NCBI RefSeq assembly: GCF_030463565.1
Contig: NC_134644.1
Coordinates: 133,111,388 to 133,175,387 of the forward strand
Length of the DNA: 64,000 nt
Source of the DNA: Pelecanus crispus
Taxonomy: Eukaryota; Chordata; Aves; Pelecaniformes; Pelecanidae
Direction: 5' to 3'
This document shows, piece after piece, positions 27,955-51,060 of the stretch. Positions within the stretch are counted from its first letter, which is position 1; the number at the start of each line of letters is the position of its first letter. Below the pieces are notes generated by a model. It was given only the letters and a program-made list of their open reading frames with translations, was not told the DNA's origin and ran no database searches. Both the position numbers and the translations under genes were made by a program.

Positions 27955-29033
27955 TGTGTGGCAAGGTTTTGGTAGCAGCGGGGGCTACAGGGGTGGCTTC
28001 TGTGAGAACCTGCTAGAAGCTTCCCCTATATCTGATAGAGTCAATGCCAGCCATTTCCAAGATGGACCCGGCGCCGGCCAAGGCCAAGCCCATCAGCGGC
28101 AGTGGTAGCACGTCTGTGATAATGTATTTAAGAAGGGGGAAGAAGAAAAAAGAAGAAAAAAAAAAGGGGGACACAAACTGCAGCTGGAGTGAGGAGTGAG
28201 AATATGTGAGAGGAACAACCCTGCAGACACCAAGGTCAGGAAAGAAGGAGGGGGAGCAGGTGCTCCAGGCACTAGCGCAAAGGTTCCCCTGCAGCCCCTG
28301 GTGCAGCCCATGGTGAGGCAGCCGTGCCCCTGCAGCCCACGGAGATCCATGGTGGAGCAGATATCCACCTGCAGCCCGGGGAGGACCCCACGCCGGAGCA
28401 GGTGGATGTGCCCGAAGGAGGCTGTGACCCTGTGGGAAGCCTACGCTGGAGCAGGCTCCTGGCAGGACCTGTGGACCCATGGAGAGAGGAGCCCAGGCTG
28501 GAGCAGGTTTGCTGGCAGGGCTTGTGACCCCATGGGGGATCCATGCTGGAGCAGTCTGCTCCTGAAGGGCTGCATGGAGGGGACCCACGGTGGAGCAGTT
28601 TGTGGAGGACTGTAGTCTGTGGGAGGGACCCCACGCTGCAGCAGGGGAAGAGTGTGAGGAGGAAGGAGCAGCAGAGACAGTGTGTGATGAACTGACTACA
28701 ACCTCCATTCTCCCCCTGCGCTGCTCAGGGCGAGGAGGTAGAGAAAAATCAGGAGTAAAGTTGAGCCCAGGAAGAAGGGAGGGGTGAGGGGAACGTGTTT
28801 TAATATCTGGTTTTATTTCTCATTACCCTACTCAGTTTTGACTGGCAATAAATTAAACTGATTTTACCCAACTAGAGTCTGTTTTGCCTGTGCAGTAATC
28901 GCTGAGTGATCTCCCTGTCCTTATCTCAACCCACAAGCTTTTTTGTCATATTTTCTCTCCCCTGTCCAGTTGAGGTGAGTGATAGAGCAGCTTTGGTGGG
29001 CACTTGGCATCCAGCCAGGGTCAAACCACCACA
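27955..29033 (+). mobile_element. Solo LTR of an avian endogenous retrovirus, intron 12
   Basis: A 1079-bp LTR runs from TGTGTGGCAAGG to ACCACCACA (TG...CA ends) with AGTT immediately on both sides (27951-27954, 29034-29037), a 4-bp target duplication. It contains a TATA-like GTATTTAAG near 28124, a purine-rich GAAGAAAAAAG block, and seven degenerate copies of a GGAGCAG-bearing unit between about 28353 and 28640. AATAAA is at 28847, and a pyrimidine-rich U5 follows. No viral genes accompany it, so it arose by LTR-LTR recombination. It is antisense to NSMAF, the orientation tolerated in introns. Open frames within it are not genes. Confidence 0.88.
28847..28852 (+). terminator. LTR poly(A) signal AATAAA
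   Basis: The AATAAA lies about 180 bp before the LTR end and is followed by TGTTTTGCCTGTG-type GT-rich sequence, as expected for the R-U5 junction. It is antisense to NSMAF and so should not terminate that transcript. Confidence 0.65.
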
Positions 29034-30591
29034 AGTTCACAGCACCTTGGTAAGTGCTTGAAATAGCAGAATTTAAGGACTGCAACCATGGCATGATGGC
29101 AAGAAATCGTCCAATCATCAAGTAATCACAGTGAAACCACATCCTTGCCATACAAAGCATTATACAGCACGCTTCTGCATGCTTGTTTTACAGGCTGCTC
29201 TTCCTCCTACTTAAAAGTCTTCAAATACCTTCTACCACCATTTGCTGCTGAAAGGTACAACACAAAGCTAAATAGGATTTCTATGGAACTTTAAATTATT
29301 CAAATACTATCACTACAATTATTAACTAGAAGGAAAGGAATTCAGATTAGGATATGGCGGTCCTCTATTTTAGCTCAGCATAGGCTGGAAAAACATATTC
29401 CAAACCTCCCTTCACCTTAGTACCTTAAATACTACAAGTAAAAAATGTTAGCACCTTCAAAGAGAGGATCTTCTGCTGTCAGAGACAGCTACTGAGGTGC
29501 TACAAACACCTGTAGAGAAAGGGCTCACCCTTTTTCTATTTCTAAGCTCCAGTAACAACATCATCATCATCTTCATCTACACTTTGAAATTTCATCTTTG
29601 GAAGTTATCCAGAAAAAGCCTGAAGCAGGGTAACAGCATGCAGTTATTTCAATAACAGAGAAAATCACGTCAGAATCTATTTCCTTTTCAAAAGGAAAAA
29701 TCTAAAAGACTGAAATGATTCTCAGGGGAAGTGATTGTTCCTTTGCGGCCTTTCCACTTTGCTTTGTGAAGTGGGGAAAATGTCAACTGATATTTCAAAT
29801 CATTAAATTCAATTCATTAAAACAAAACTACAGCACTGGTACAATAACAAAATAGTATAAAATTTACATAAGCACTTTCACTATTGGCAGTAAACATGAG
29901 TTTCAATATTTCCATTGTAGTAGCATTACAGAAAAACTATTAGGTTTTTGTCCTTGTTTTTCCAGGACACATGGTAGCCTTTTAGAAAGTTTCTGTTCAT
30001 GATCTGCAAAAGATATGTATCACTTTCTAGGAATTAATGCATACAAGATTTAATAGAAATGAAAATTTAACTGTTTCAGAACGGTAATTTTCATCAACCA
30101 CTGCTAAGATTGAGGAAAGTTCAGGTATTTATGTGTGCACTAGAAATCCATCCATTACAGGAACTTTCTCAACAGCATTTTTAATTGGACTTCACTGGGG
30201 GCCAGAGGGATCCACCCACAAGTCAGTCTATCTTTCAGCAAAACACAATTTAGCTGAGTGGATCTTATCTACTCCTTGCTTTGACAACAAAGCATTTTGG
30301 GTTTTGTTGTTGTTTGTTTCATTTGCTTGCTTTGGGTTTTTTTTTTTTTTGTGGGGGGGTGTTAAATAACAGTGCGTATCAAATTGCGAATCAAAACAAT
30401 TAGTTTCACCTTAATAATACTATCTCAGCTTTCATACTTAGCTCTTCAAACACAAACAGAATATATACAACTTCGCAACATTCATTCTGAACTTTGCTTA
30501 CTTCTATCAAAAATTTTTAGGGCTAATACATCTGTGTGTTCCCATTCTTCCCACACATCAACAAAGCAAAACAGAGAAAAATTTCTCCTCA

Positions 30592-30780
<189 letters not shown>

Positions 30781-31583
30781 TTACTGACAAGCTGGAATAT
30801 TCATGTTTTTAACAGAATAATTTCAGTTACTAATATCTAAAACTTAAGACTCTAAACCGGATAGCAGTTTTGCCCACAAAGTTTAACATTTTGGTCTTTC
30901 CTATTTCCAATCACAAAAGCATTCACAAAAGCATTCAGTTTACACCCAACTGAGCAAATAGCTTTATAGCTGTCCATATATTGGCTCTGTCTGGATTGAT
31001 TAAGCACAGGTAATATACTTTTTCATCCTAAGTGAAGGGAGTGAGGCAAAGAATTACATGTCTATTTAGTTTAAATGTGTTTTGAGACAAAAATTTTGTT
31101 GAAGACTGAAATGTCAGTGCAAACACTGAAAGCATGCAACTGAGGTTCCACTGCAGCACTCTTGTCATCCCTCAGTCATGTACAGCGGGACTCATCACTC
31201 CACATTAGTCTCAATCTGAACCAGTGATCAAGCTCCCTCCTTGAATCAATCCAGAGAGAAAATACACCATGAGAGAGCAATTCATTCTATCCCAAGATAG
31301 GTGTTTGAGATAAATGGAATTAATTGTTCCCTGGAGGTACTCCCTTCTCCCTTCCCCTACACTGACTGCTTATGAAAGAAATTTTTCATCCTTGACAGAG
31401 TTCACTCTTCCTGTTTTCATCTTTTTGACAACACAGGGAACTGAAACACTTAAAAACCAGAAAGGATCTCTGAGTGCTGTTCACCACTTAATCCAGAGTT
31501 TTTAAAAACATGTAGCTTTTACCTAATGATGCACACAGTTGCAGCTGGTCATTTTAAGAAACGATATATACGGCTAGACATTA

Positions 31584-31739
<156 letters not shown>

Positions 31740-32660
31740 CTACATTAACCTCTCCAGTCACTCTGAAGTTTCTCTCAACTAGAGACACTAGCAATATGAA
31801 AACAATATCCATCCATGTCATTTTAGCAGTGGAACAGCAGCGCTAAGCAGTTAGGTTAAAAAGAGGAAGCTTGTCTTTGCCGTTGGTTCTTGTCTGAGTA
31901 GCAAAGCAGTTTAAGAATAAATAAAGAATAGTGTATTATCCAACGAGTCTGTCACCAGATATAATAATCATGCAAAAGAGAAGCAGAACACAAGAAACTA
32001 TGTCAAAAATAAGGAAGCCATTGGGCTGCTGGGCAAACTGTTTGCCAATGGTGGCACCTGGTGGACAGAAATTGAATGGCATTTTGTCACCTTCAGCTGT
32101 GAAACATTTTCCTTGTCTGGACATACTTTTAATATATTAGTGGCCTGCTAAGACTATTGCTGCTATTTCTGTGACAAAGTTCCAAAGCAGTAATCTGTCT
32201 GTGACATGCACTCAGTTTTTCTCTAAAGAAAGAAATTATCAGTTTAATAGAAAACGTAGCTAAGATCTTCCAATGTAAACTAAATGTATATAAAGCTCTC
32301 ACTAGGTAGAACAGCATCACAGAGTAAGATTAAGAAACTTATCTTAAATGAAATGTTACAAAAAGTGATCTTTAAATATTAATAGAGAATGAGCAAAGGA
32401 AATTTTGTGCTTTGTCAGTAGGAGGTCAACTTTAAGCAAGTTAGCACACAGTAAAGCCTCAGAAGTAGAGATACGCTGAATGCAACAGGGCAGCGCAGAT
32501 CAAAGGTGCAGATCAAAGGAAAACTAAGGAGCTTCTGATTACAACTGAAAATACAGTCTTCCTGGAGATGTGCTTCATGTGCATTTAAGAGGAATAATAC
32601 AGAAAATGAAAACTGTCCGCTAGAGGGGCAGCGTGCTCACATCATATGCAAGACCGTCTA

Positions 32661-32840
<180 letters not shown>

Positions 32841-33285
32841 TTACTTAGGTAGAGCTACCCTTACATTCTTTAGAAAGGTTTTAGAATGGGGACTTCACTA
32901 AGCCTATTTTAGACATGAAGAAAGTTCCTTCTTGAGACCTCTACTTTAACAGGCACTCCAGAAAGGAAAGTTGCTACATTCTGCACCAGTCTCAGAGCAG
33001 TAAGACAGTTGACTTTTCTATACAGAACTTTATTTGGCATATACTGATGCACAATTTGCAACAAATTCACAGAAAAACCGAACAGTTTGGAGAGATAAAA
33101 AAAGAAACGCTTTCATCTTCACAACACAGAATTTCCCAATGGTTCAGAACACAAAGAAAGAGGTAACCCTCTGAAGTAGAGGACTTATGCTGCCCCAAAC
33201 AAGCACCTATTAAGTACCGATGCAGTAGACTATTCAACCAACAAGCTGAAAATCATTTCCCAGTAGAAAGTGATTAGAAAGATAC

Positions 33286-33338
33286 CTGTTTTTATCAAAT
33301 GAAGTTCTAGCCAAGCGTGACTGCAATATAGCAGTTAT
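33286..33338 (-). CDS. NSMAF: NSMAF exon 9
   Basis: Residues 167-184: ITAILQSRLARTSFDKNR. Acceptor CATTAG|ATA, donor ACAG|GTATCT. Confidence 0.95.
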
Positions 33339-33397
33339 CTAATGTGGAAGGAAAAAAAAGTTAATATGGTCTATGATTCAAATGCAATTAGAATTTT

Positions 33398-33447
33398 ATT
33401 ATTAAACAGTGATATCAGAATTTCATTATTAAACAGTGATATCAGAA
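33398..33447. repeat. Tandem duplication, 27-bp period, intron 8
   Basis: The 23-bp core ATTATTAAACAGTGATATCA plus GAA occurs at 33398-33420 and again, identical, at 33425-33447. The second copy ends about 16 nt from the donor of exon 8. Confidence 0.9.
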
Positions 33448-33463
33448 ATTATCAGATACTTAC

Positions 33464-33511
33464 CATGGCAGCTTGATCTCCCATCTTATCTAGACAAGAA
33501 GCCCTGTAAAG
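33464..33511 (-). CDS. NSMAF: NSMAF exon 8 (48 nt)
   Basis: Residues 151-166: LYRASCLDKMGDQAAM. Phase 0 at both ends. Acceptor TCTTTAG|CTT, donor ATG|GTAAGT. Confidence 0.95.
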
Positions 33512-33895
33512 CTAAAGAACAATGAGCTTTAAGTGAAACAGCACACAAATCTCCCACACAGCTCAGAATTCAACAGCAATTGGGGTGACTTTAGCATTCT
33601 TGATGACAGAGTACTAAAAGAGCTGTTATTATTTCTCTTTAAAGTAGGACATGTTTGTTCATTGCTACTGTCATGTCATTACTTTGTCTATATACTACCA
33701 CCCTGCATAGTAAGAGCTAATATGGGTAGCTTACGACAGCTGTCAGAACTAGATGCTCTGTTCAACTGCTACATTTTAAAAACAGATATTCCAAGAATTT
33801 CACCTTGAGAATAAATAAAGCAAGCTCTCCATTAAGTATCAAAAAAAAAAAAGATGCTGTGATAAAGTGTGTAGTACTATCAAATAACCACATAC

Positions 33896-33967
33896 CTGAT
33901 GTAGAGTTTGCACAACATCTCCTAGTTTCCCAGCAACATCCAGTTGGAATAAGTGTTCTGTTCTACC
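33896..33967 (-). CDS. NSMAF: NSMAF exon 7
   Basis: Residues 127-150: GRTEHLFQLDVAGKLGDVVQ then TLHQ. It aligns with the mammalian GTMEYVFELDVPGKVEDVVE region. Acceptor GTTTAG|GGT, donor CAG|GTATGT. Confidence 0.95.
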
Positions 33968-34765
33968 CTAAACCCAAAAGTACATTTACTGCAAATGAGT
34001 CTAAAATAAAGCTCAGTGAAAAAAAGTTAAAACTAAAATCAATACTCTAATACCTAGATAAAGTATGCTATCAAAGGTTGCAGTATACCAGAAACATTCC
34101 ACAGGCAGATGTTAAACCTGATTTTTTTTTTTTCTTTACAAATATATCTTCCCTGTGGTAAGCTCTTTGTGCAGTATTTAGTCTGTTATTTAATACAATG
34201 CAACATAATAGCTTTGAAGTGAACAAATTAATATCGTGTAAACCTCAGTAAATGTAGAACTAGTACAGCTCTATTTTAATATCAGGTAAAGACATGTAAA
34301 TATAGAACTAGTAAATTACATGTTACATTTAAACAGTTACTGTATATCTTTTAGACAAAAGATACCAGGCCATCAAATCTTTAAAGACTAGGCTATAAAA
34401 GTTATCATTCTCCTCTACATAAATAGTTTTGAGCTGAAAAGATCCCAAACCCAACTACAAACCTGTTTTGACTAGTCATTTATAAAAACCTCACTACACA
34501 TCACCCAGCATACATGGCATACACATTTTTTCCTCTACAAAGTTTTCCCAGCTTTCTTAAGTGTCATTTCATGCATATATTTCTAGTTTTGACTAAAATA
34601 TATTACAAGTATGTGCATGGATCAACTGATACTAACTCTTACACATAACTCATATTTAGGAAAGGTGGTGGGATCCCTTGATGACCCCTGAATGTAGTAT
34701 AAAACTGTATCAACACATTTCTGTAGGGTTTTGTAATTTCTCAGGCTAGACTTTAAAAAAAAAAA

Positions 34766-34831
34766 GTGATTAATAAGACAACATCAAGACATTGATCAGT
34801 GATTAATAAGACAATATCAAGACATTGATCA
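34766..34831. repeat. Tandem duplication, 33-bp unit, intron 6
   Basis: Two adjacent 33-bp units starting GTGATTAATAAGACA and differing at one base, followed by the first few bases of a third. They lie next to an A-run. Confidence 0.9.
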
Positions 34832-36377
34832 GTGGATACAACTGGATTAATTTAAAACTGAAAGAAAGAAGACATGGAAATCTAGACGATCTTCAGTGTA
34901 ATGTATGTGATCTGAGCTGAACTGACAGCAATCCAAGAGGAAAGCATGCTTCAGGAAGCAAACAGAGCTGGAGTAAAAGGAGACAAGAAATTCAGCAGCA
35001 ATTTAGATAAAAGCCTTGTAACATTTCACCCAGAGCACCATTTTCCTTCAACAGGGAAAGAAAGCACAGCTCTCAAATCCTAGTGGATGGTCTACAAGGA
35101 TTGCTTACAGCCAACAATGTAAAAGCTTTTGTGAGCAGTTTTCTCTGTAGTTTTCCAGCCATATGCAAAGACAACAGCTCAGTGTTTTGTAATTGAACTG
35201 AAACAATCAATGCAAGACATGAAGATAAAATGTACTACCAAATTCCAGCACTCAGTGGTGCATCTGGAACTGGCAATGATTCAAGTAGAAGATATTTAGC
35301 AGCAACAGAAAAAAATCTGAAATGATTGAAGGAGAACTAGATTTCTTGCTTCAATATGCAGAAACATAGCTGCACTTTTGTGAAGTAAATTGTAACGGTT
35401 AACTGTCAGGAATGTTTTAGGTACGAATGAATCTTGACTTAGGAGAAAATAAAGTGAGAAGCCTTCCAAACAGCCCTTTTGATTCTTTTCTTTTTCACTG
35501 TGTTGGCAATGTGATATTTGTATGATACTTAATAAATCTTGCACATGGAGGCAAAACAGAAAATAGAAGGACTAGAAAACAGGTTCAACACATGAAGAAT
35601 TAATGGCATAAAGCAAGCAAAGAAGATAAAAAGAAATCCTAGTTTAGAGACAGATCTAATCACAAAACCAACCCAAAACAGTTGTTGAGAGAACAGAGAT
35701 AATCTCTTGCCTCTTTGCGGTTCATTACAGTAGCACAAATTTATGGCCTCCATTCTTAAAATTTCTTACTTGAACAAATATGTTGAGAAAAATAATCGTG
35801 TCAACTTCAATTATTGGGCAAATATGGTGTTTAGTGACTGCATTTTCATTTTGTGTTTGTGTCAACCCATCTCGCATTCCAAGTGAAAAACCCTTACTTC
35901 TATGCCTTGAAGTCTCCAGGCTCAGAATCAGAGCAGACCCACCCCATCAGCAGAAAGCAACCAGAAGTAAGCTCTGATTTCTGCTATTTCTTTGAACTGT
36001 GAAGCACTCAGCTGGGAAATATCAATTAGCAATCTCTCATCTCAGGTGTGAGCAGAGCTGAGGAGAAGCCATTTAGCCAGGATGCAGCATCCACTGAATA
36101 CTAGCAGCCAGCTGACAGCTCTGACTGTTGAGTCCACAGAGCTGCACGTCAAGGTAAATAGCAAGTGTCAAGTCTGCAGTATGTCCTCCAAGAAATATCA
36201 CAAACCCATTATGGAAGACTTCAGACACTTGTTTCATCAATATGTACAATTACTTTTTTTTTTCAGCTTTATTGTCATACTCCTTAAATTATAATTATCT
36301 TACTCTTTCAGAAATGAGAACATAAATCCTTGCAAAATGTTAGTTTGCTAAGAATAGCGAAAAAAATATATACTTAC

Positions 36378-36428
36378 TCTTACTGTTTTATAGGGTGCAA
36401 TAATGTTTCTTTCTTTAATGAGAAAAAC
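36378..36428 (-). CDS. NSMAF: NSMAF exon 6 (51 nt)
   Basis: Residues 110-126: VFLIKERNIIAPYKTVR. Acceptor TTTCAG|GTT. The donor is AGA|GTAAGTA. A second GTAAGA lies 6 nt upstream, and its use would drop Val-Arg in frame. The longer form aligns residue for residue with the mammalian protein and was chosen. Confidence 0.93.
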
Positions 36429-39400
36429 CTGAAAGAGTAAGAGATGTTACAGTTTCAGTCCTTAAAAAATAATAAAATAAATCAGAAGTACTGATAAAGA
36501 CAAAGCTAAGAATGCTGTTTAAGCAAGCAAAACACTGGGTTGCAGTATCCTGCTTTAGCTACCCCACATAAACTGCAGAAAAACAATGACCTAACTTGCA
36601 GCTAACTGCAAGAGGGGCAAGTGTCCAATTTAGTTCAGAGGCTTACTTACTTATGTAATTTATTAATGTGTTTTTATTCTAATCATATGACCTTCAATGA
36701 GTTGCAACATTAAAGCCAATACACACAGCCATCTGTCTAATCCCGTTCAGTGGAAGGATCCTCCCCCTCTTTTCTTCTGGTGGCTCATGCCCTTAGGGTT
36801 CTGTCCTGATGGCAACTACCCCACAGGGGCAACTCACAACATAAACTACTGTGTAAACCTTCTCAAATGAACCCCTTCTTCCACTGCCAAACACTTCACT
36901 TCCAGTTCCAACCGCCAATGAAGACCAGATTTCCTTTCTCATCCAACAGCATGTTTTTGAACAGTTTTGTTTCTCTGATGCTATTCTCACATCTGAGAGG
37001 ATCTTCCCTCCCAAAAACCCCCATGAAACTGCTCTCCTTCTTCAGAACATTCTCACAACTCCTACAGAAACGCTTGACTGCTAGCACATTGGTTTCTAGA
37101 TATCACCTTACTATCTGCTGTCTGAAAGAAGACAAGCCAGAAATAAGTCGTGGTTTTGCTCTGTTTGTAGGGAAGGCTCAAACTTGCTAAATCTCAGGCC
37201 TGAGTGTAAGACTCGGGATTGGTTCTGAACTGCACAAAACACACTAGACTTCACTACCAACTGTCTTCTACTCCATGGCCCAAGAGACTTGGCCAATCAA
37301 AGGGCCTTTTCCATGCCTCAGTTTGCTTCCTACAGCTAGCACACCTGTGGTTCTACACTCCAAGGCATTGTGGCAGCAGCCTCAAACCAAGAGCAAATAT
37401 TAAACTTGCAAGAACTGATGCTGTACCATTCTCTAGCCAGAAGCCTTCTGGCTGGCACGTACAGCCTTCCCACTTCCCATCAGCTGACAACAGAGCCAAC
37501 CGTCACTACATGACCACTCACAGCATCGTCCAGCCAGAAGAAAGTGAGTGGTATGCTTAGAAGCCTACAAGCTCAGCATGCCTCTAAGTGCTACATTAAA
37601 AAATAATGGCAATTAGTGCCTTTCATGTCACATCAGCGTGCATGGACCTGAATCGGGCCATAAGAGAATAAGAATCAGAGACACCTGCTTTACACTTAGA
37701 TTGCTCTTCTGCAGGACAATTAAACATTTTTCTACACTGAGAGACCCAAATTACATGAAAATGTAGACAATACAAGTTTAAAAAAAAAAAAAAGTAAGCA
37801 GAGCAAAAACTTTAGCATACTGTATTCATCTCCTATTTTGGAGGATTCTTCCCGAGATTTAGCTTGAGAAAAAAATACTGAAATAATCTCCAATTATTAT
37901 TTCCATTTACTGGATTTTATAGCCACTAGTTTCTAAGTTGCCTGTTACATAAAGCAAAGCTTCTTAGCCAGCTATGCATTAACAATTTTTTTTGAGCCTG
38001 AAAAGGCTAAGATGTTTAAGATGTTCCAATTATTCGCTATGTGGAGTTTCCTACAAGACAGAAATTCTACTTAGAAAAAAGTTATCATTAGATCACAATT
38101 TGTCGTAAGTACAATTAGCAAGTGCTTCACCCTTGAAAGTCCCTATGCCTTTTATACAAAAATACCAGTATTTATCATGCCACCCAGCTATTTCAGAATG
38201 TTTCCCCAGAGACAGGAGGATGACTGGCAAGCTATGCATGGGAGGGACGGGGAGTAGGGGGTGCTAACCACACCTGCCATTTTAAAAGTTAATGCTGCTT
38301 TCCTATGAGATGTTTTTATAATCATTTGTTCTTCAGAACATGTACTAATGATGTATGGTGGAACAGTTGCATGGAACAATTAAAAATACCATTTTTAAAA
38401 ACACTCTATACACAAAAAAACTGCCAACAAAAAAGACCTTGACTACACAATACTCTTCACAGAAGCAGTTTCAAAATGAAATTAAATATACTGATTACTT
38501 TAACACAGTCCACAGACCTCTCCAGCATAGCTAATACTAAATGCTTGAGTTCATTGTTGACTACAGCAGTACTTAACTGAGCAAGAATATCAATTTTAGG
38601 TATTACTAAAGACAGATTTTACAAAGATGCTAGAATGATTAAAAGGATATTTCCCACCTCATCTCTGTTCTTTCCTGAAATGAAAACATGAACATTTTTT
38701 GGAAACTTTTACAGCTTTGGAACACCAATTAGCTTCAATTTATCAAAGCTTGAAGTATATTCCCTTGGTTAACATTAAGTATGAACATAGAATCATAGAA
38801 TGGTTTAGGTTGGAAAAGACCTTTAAGATCATCCAGTCCAACCATTAACCTACACTACCAAATCCACACTAAACCAATCAAGGGTAGACTACACTAAACC
38901 ATGTCCCAGAGTGCCACATAGTGCAACATATCCAAGTTAACCACAACTCATCATTGAAACTTGAACCCAGTATTTCAGGACTACTCCTGAAAATTATTTG
39001 GTGGACATACAGCACAGTCCAATGTTTTCACAAAGCTGAACTGAAAGGACCAAGATAGCTTTGCCATTACCACTACACGCTGCAGGAAGTAGGAGAAAGC
39101 GATACAGCAAGACCAAAACAAAGATGATTAATAACCAATTTAATTTCAGTCTATTCTCCTTTTTCATTCAATTCTAAAATTGCCCTAAGCTCCATTATAA
39201 AATGCACAGCGCAAAAAGTTCATTTTATCAAATTAATGACTTAATGAAGTCATTAGCAGTTTGAAATTTCCAGCATCAACAGTTTCACATTAATGCTAAG
39301 TTTTTGACACTAATTAGTTTTGTTTCCAGTTAACCCCCCACCCTAAGACTCTGGCTTTGAGAAAGACACACCATTAAAGAACGTAACCTCACTCATTTAT

Positions 39401-39431
39401 ACATCAAGAATCTGTTATATGCAGGTCTTAC
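36429..39431 (-). other. NSMAF: NSMAF intron 5 (about 3 kb)
   Basis: It holds one CR1 3' end (38786-38925) and a less AT-rich segment at about 36870-37560 with open frames on both strands that match nothing I recognise. Otherwise it is plain AT-rich intron. Confidence 0.8.
38786..38925 (-). mobile_element. CR1 LINE 3' end fragment, intron 5
   Basis: The minus strand ends GGTCTTTTCCAACC ... ATTCTATGATTCTATG, the standard CR1 tail. About 140 bp are kept, starting in the last codons of ORF2 (relic of the GACATGGTTTAG stop region). Sense to NSMAF. Confidence 0.9.
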
Positions 39432-39468
39432 CTGGTTACATACAACAGAAATCCCTCCAGATGTATCC
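39432..39468 (-). CDS. NSMAF: NSMAF exon 5 (37 nt)
   Basis: Residues 97-109: DTSGGISVVCNQ after the shared Arg codon. The shortest exon. Acceptor TTTTAG|G, donor CAG|GTAAGA. Confidence 0.93.
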
Positions 39469-39555
39469 CTAAAATGTAAATAAGATATTTGAAGAGATGG
39501 GCATTTCAACTTTAAAAGGAGTTAAATACATACACAGTAACTCTAATTCACATAC

Positions 39556-39623
39556 CGTGTGAAAGGGTTATTTGCTTCATTATCTTCTGGGGCTTTTATA
39601 CTAATGCAGTCTCTCAGTGGTAT
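39556..39623 (-). CDS. NSMAF: NSMAF exon 4
   Basis: Residues 75-97: IPLRDCISIKAPEDNEANNP then FTR. Acceptor CTGCAG|ATA, donor ACG|GTATGT (the CG opens an Arg codon). Confidence 0.95.
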
Positions 39624-39658
39624 CTGCAGCAAGTTATAAAAATACATACTCCTTCTTA

Positions 39659-50446
<10,788 letters not shown>

Positions 50447-50499
50447 CTCTCCTTGGAGTACAGCTCCCGCTCCAGCCGCCGCTTGCGGATGAAAGCCAT
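50447..50499 (-). CDS. NSMAF: NSMAF exon 1 with start codon
   Basis: Residues 1-18: MAFIRKRRLERELYSKER, with the last Arg codon split. The mammalian protein also starts MAFIRK and has LYSKERF across the same splice. The ATG context has G at +4 but a T at -3. The donor is AGAG|GTGAGC, strong. The basic RKRRLERE stretch follows directly. Confidence 0.95.
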
Positions 50500-50515
50500 G
50501 GAGCCGCCCGGCCTA

Positions 50516-50518
50516 GGT

Positions 50519-50551
<33 letters not shown>

Positions 50552-50576
50552 ACAGCAGGCCAGGCCAGGCCAGGCC
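50516..50576. repeat. Short tandem repeats in the probable NSMAF 5' UTR
   Basis: Four GGTGCC units (50516-50539) run into a GCC repeat (50540-50551), then four AGGCC units (50557-50576), all plus-strand reading. They lie 17-77 bp upstream of the NSMAF ATG, so they would be transcribed as GGCACC, GGC and GGCCT repeats if the start site is upstream. Confidence 0.85.
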
Positions 50577-50660
50577 GCGCCGCGCCTCAGGGAGGCGGGG
50601 AGAGCGGGCCGGGCCGGGCCGCGGCCGCAGGCAGGCGGTGTAGCGGGCCCGGCCGCGGGC

Positions 50661-50676
50661 GCCCGCCCCGTTTATA
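50661..50676 (-). promoter_or_regulatory. NSMAF: TATA-like box and GC box of NSMAF promoter
   Basis: On the minus strand TATAAA (50676-50671) is followed at once by CGGGGCGGGC (GC box, Sp1-type). With usual spacing the start site would fall near 50640-50646, giving a 5' UTR of about 145 nt. A TATA box inside a CpG island is uncommon, so this may be coincidental. Confidence 0.35.
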
Positions 50677-50947
50677 CCACCGGAGAGGCGGGGGAAGGTG
50701 GCACAAGCAGCCGGGGAGGGAAGCCTGTGGGCACCGAAGGCCCTGCGCCCTCGCCCGGGCTGCGGCGTCTCTGTGGCCCTTTCAGAGCCTCCGGGGCGAG
50801 GGGGCCTGGGCTGGGCAGGGGCCGCCGGGCTGCCCCAGGGGGGTCCCGGGGGGGGCCCTCAGCACGGGAACGCAGCCGCCCACCCGCACCCCTCCCTCCA
50901 TCCCTTTCCGTAAAGCTGCTGCCGTTTTATTTTTGTTGCTGCTGGCA

Positions 50948-50955
50948 CGGAAGTG
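50948..50955 (+). promoter_or_regulatory. ETS/GABP-like site CGGAAGTG
   Basis: An exact CGGAAGTG core in the upstream part of the CpG island, a motif common in housekeeping promoters. It is about 450 bp upstream of the NSMAF ATG. Confidence 0.3.
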
Positions 50956-51060
50956 CCACCCGTGTCCGCGGCTCAGGGCAGCGGGGGCTGGGTGCGGAAA
51001 GGGGGGCCCGAGGGCGGCGGGAGGCCTAGTGCCTAGGCCGAAAATCGTCGTCGTGTGCGC

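Noticed and set aside
28013..28708. 231-codon minus-strand frame plus overlapping plus-strand frames
   Set aside because: They lie inside the solo LTR and follow its degenerate GGAGCAG repeats. There is no retroviral or host protein similarity, so these are chance frames in GC-rich repeats.
36867..37560. Frames of 107 and 113 codons in intron 5
   Set aside because: Both strands are open, no domain is visible and there is no gene context. They are treated as chance frames in a less AT-rich segment.
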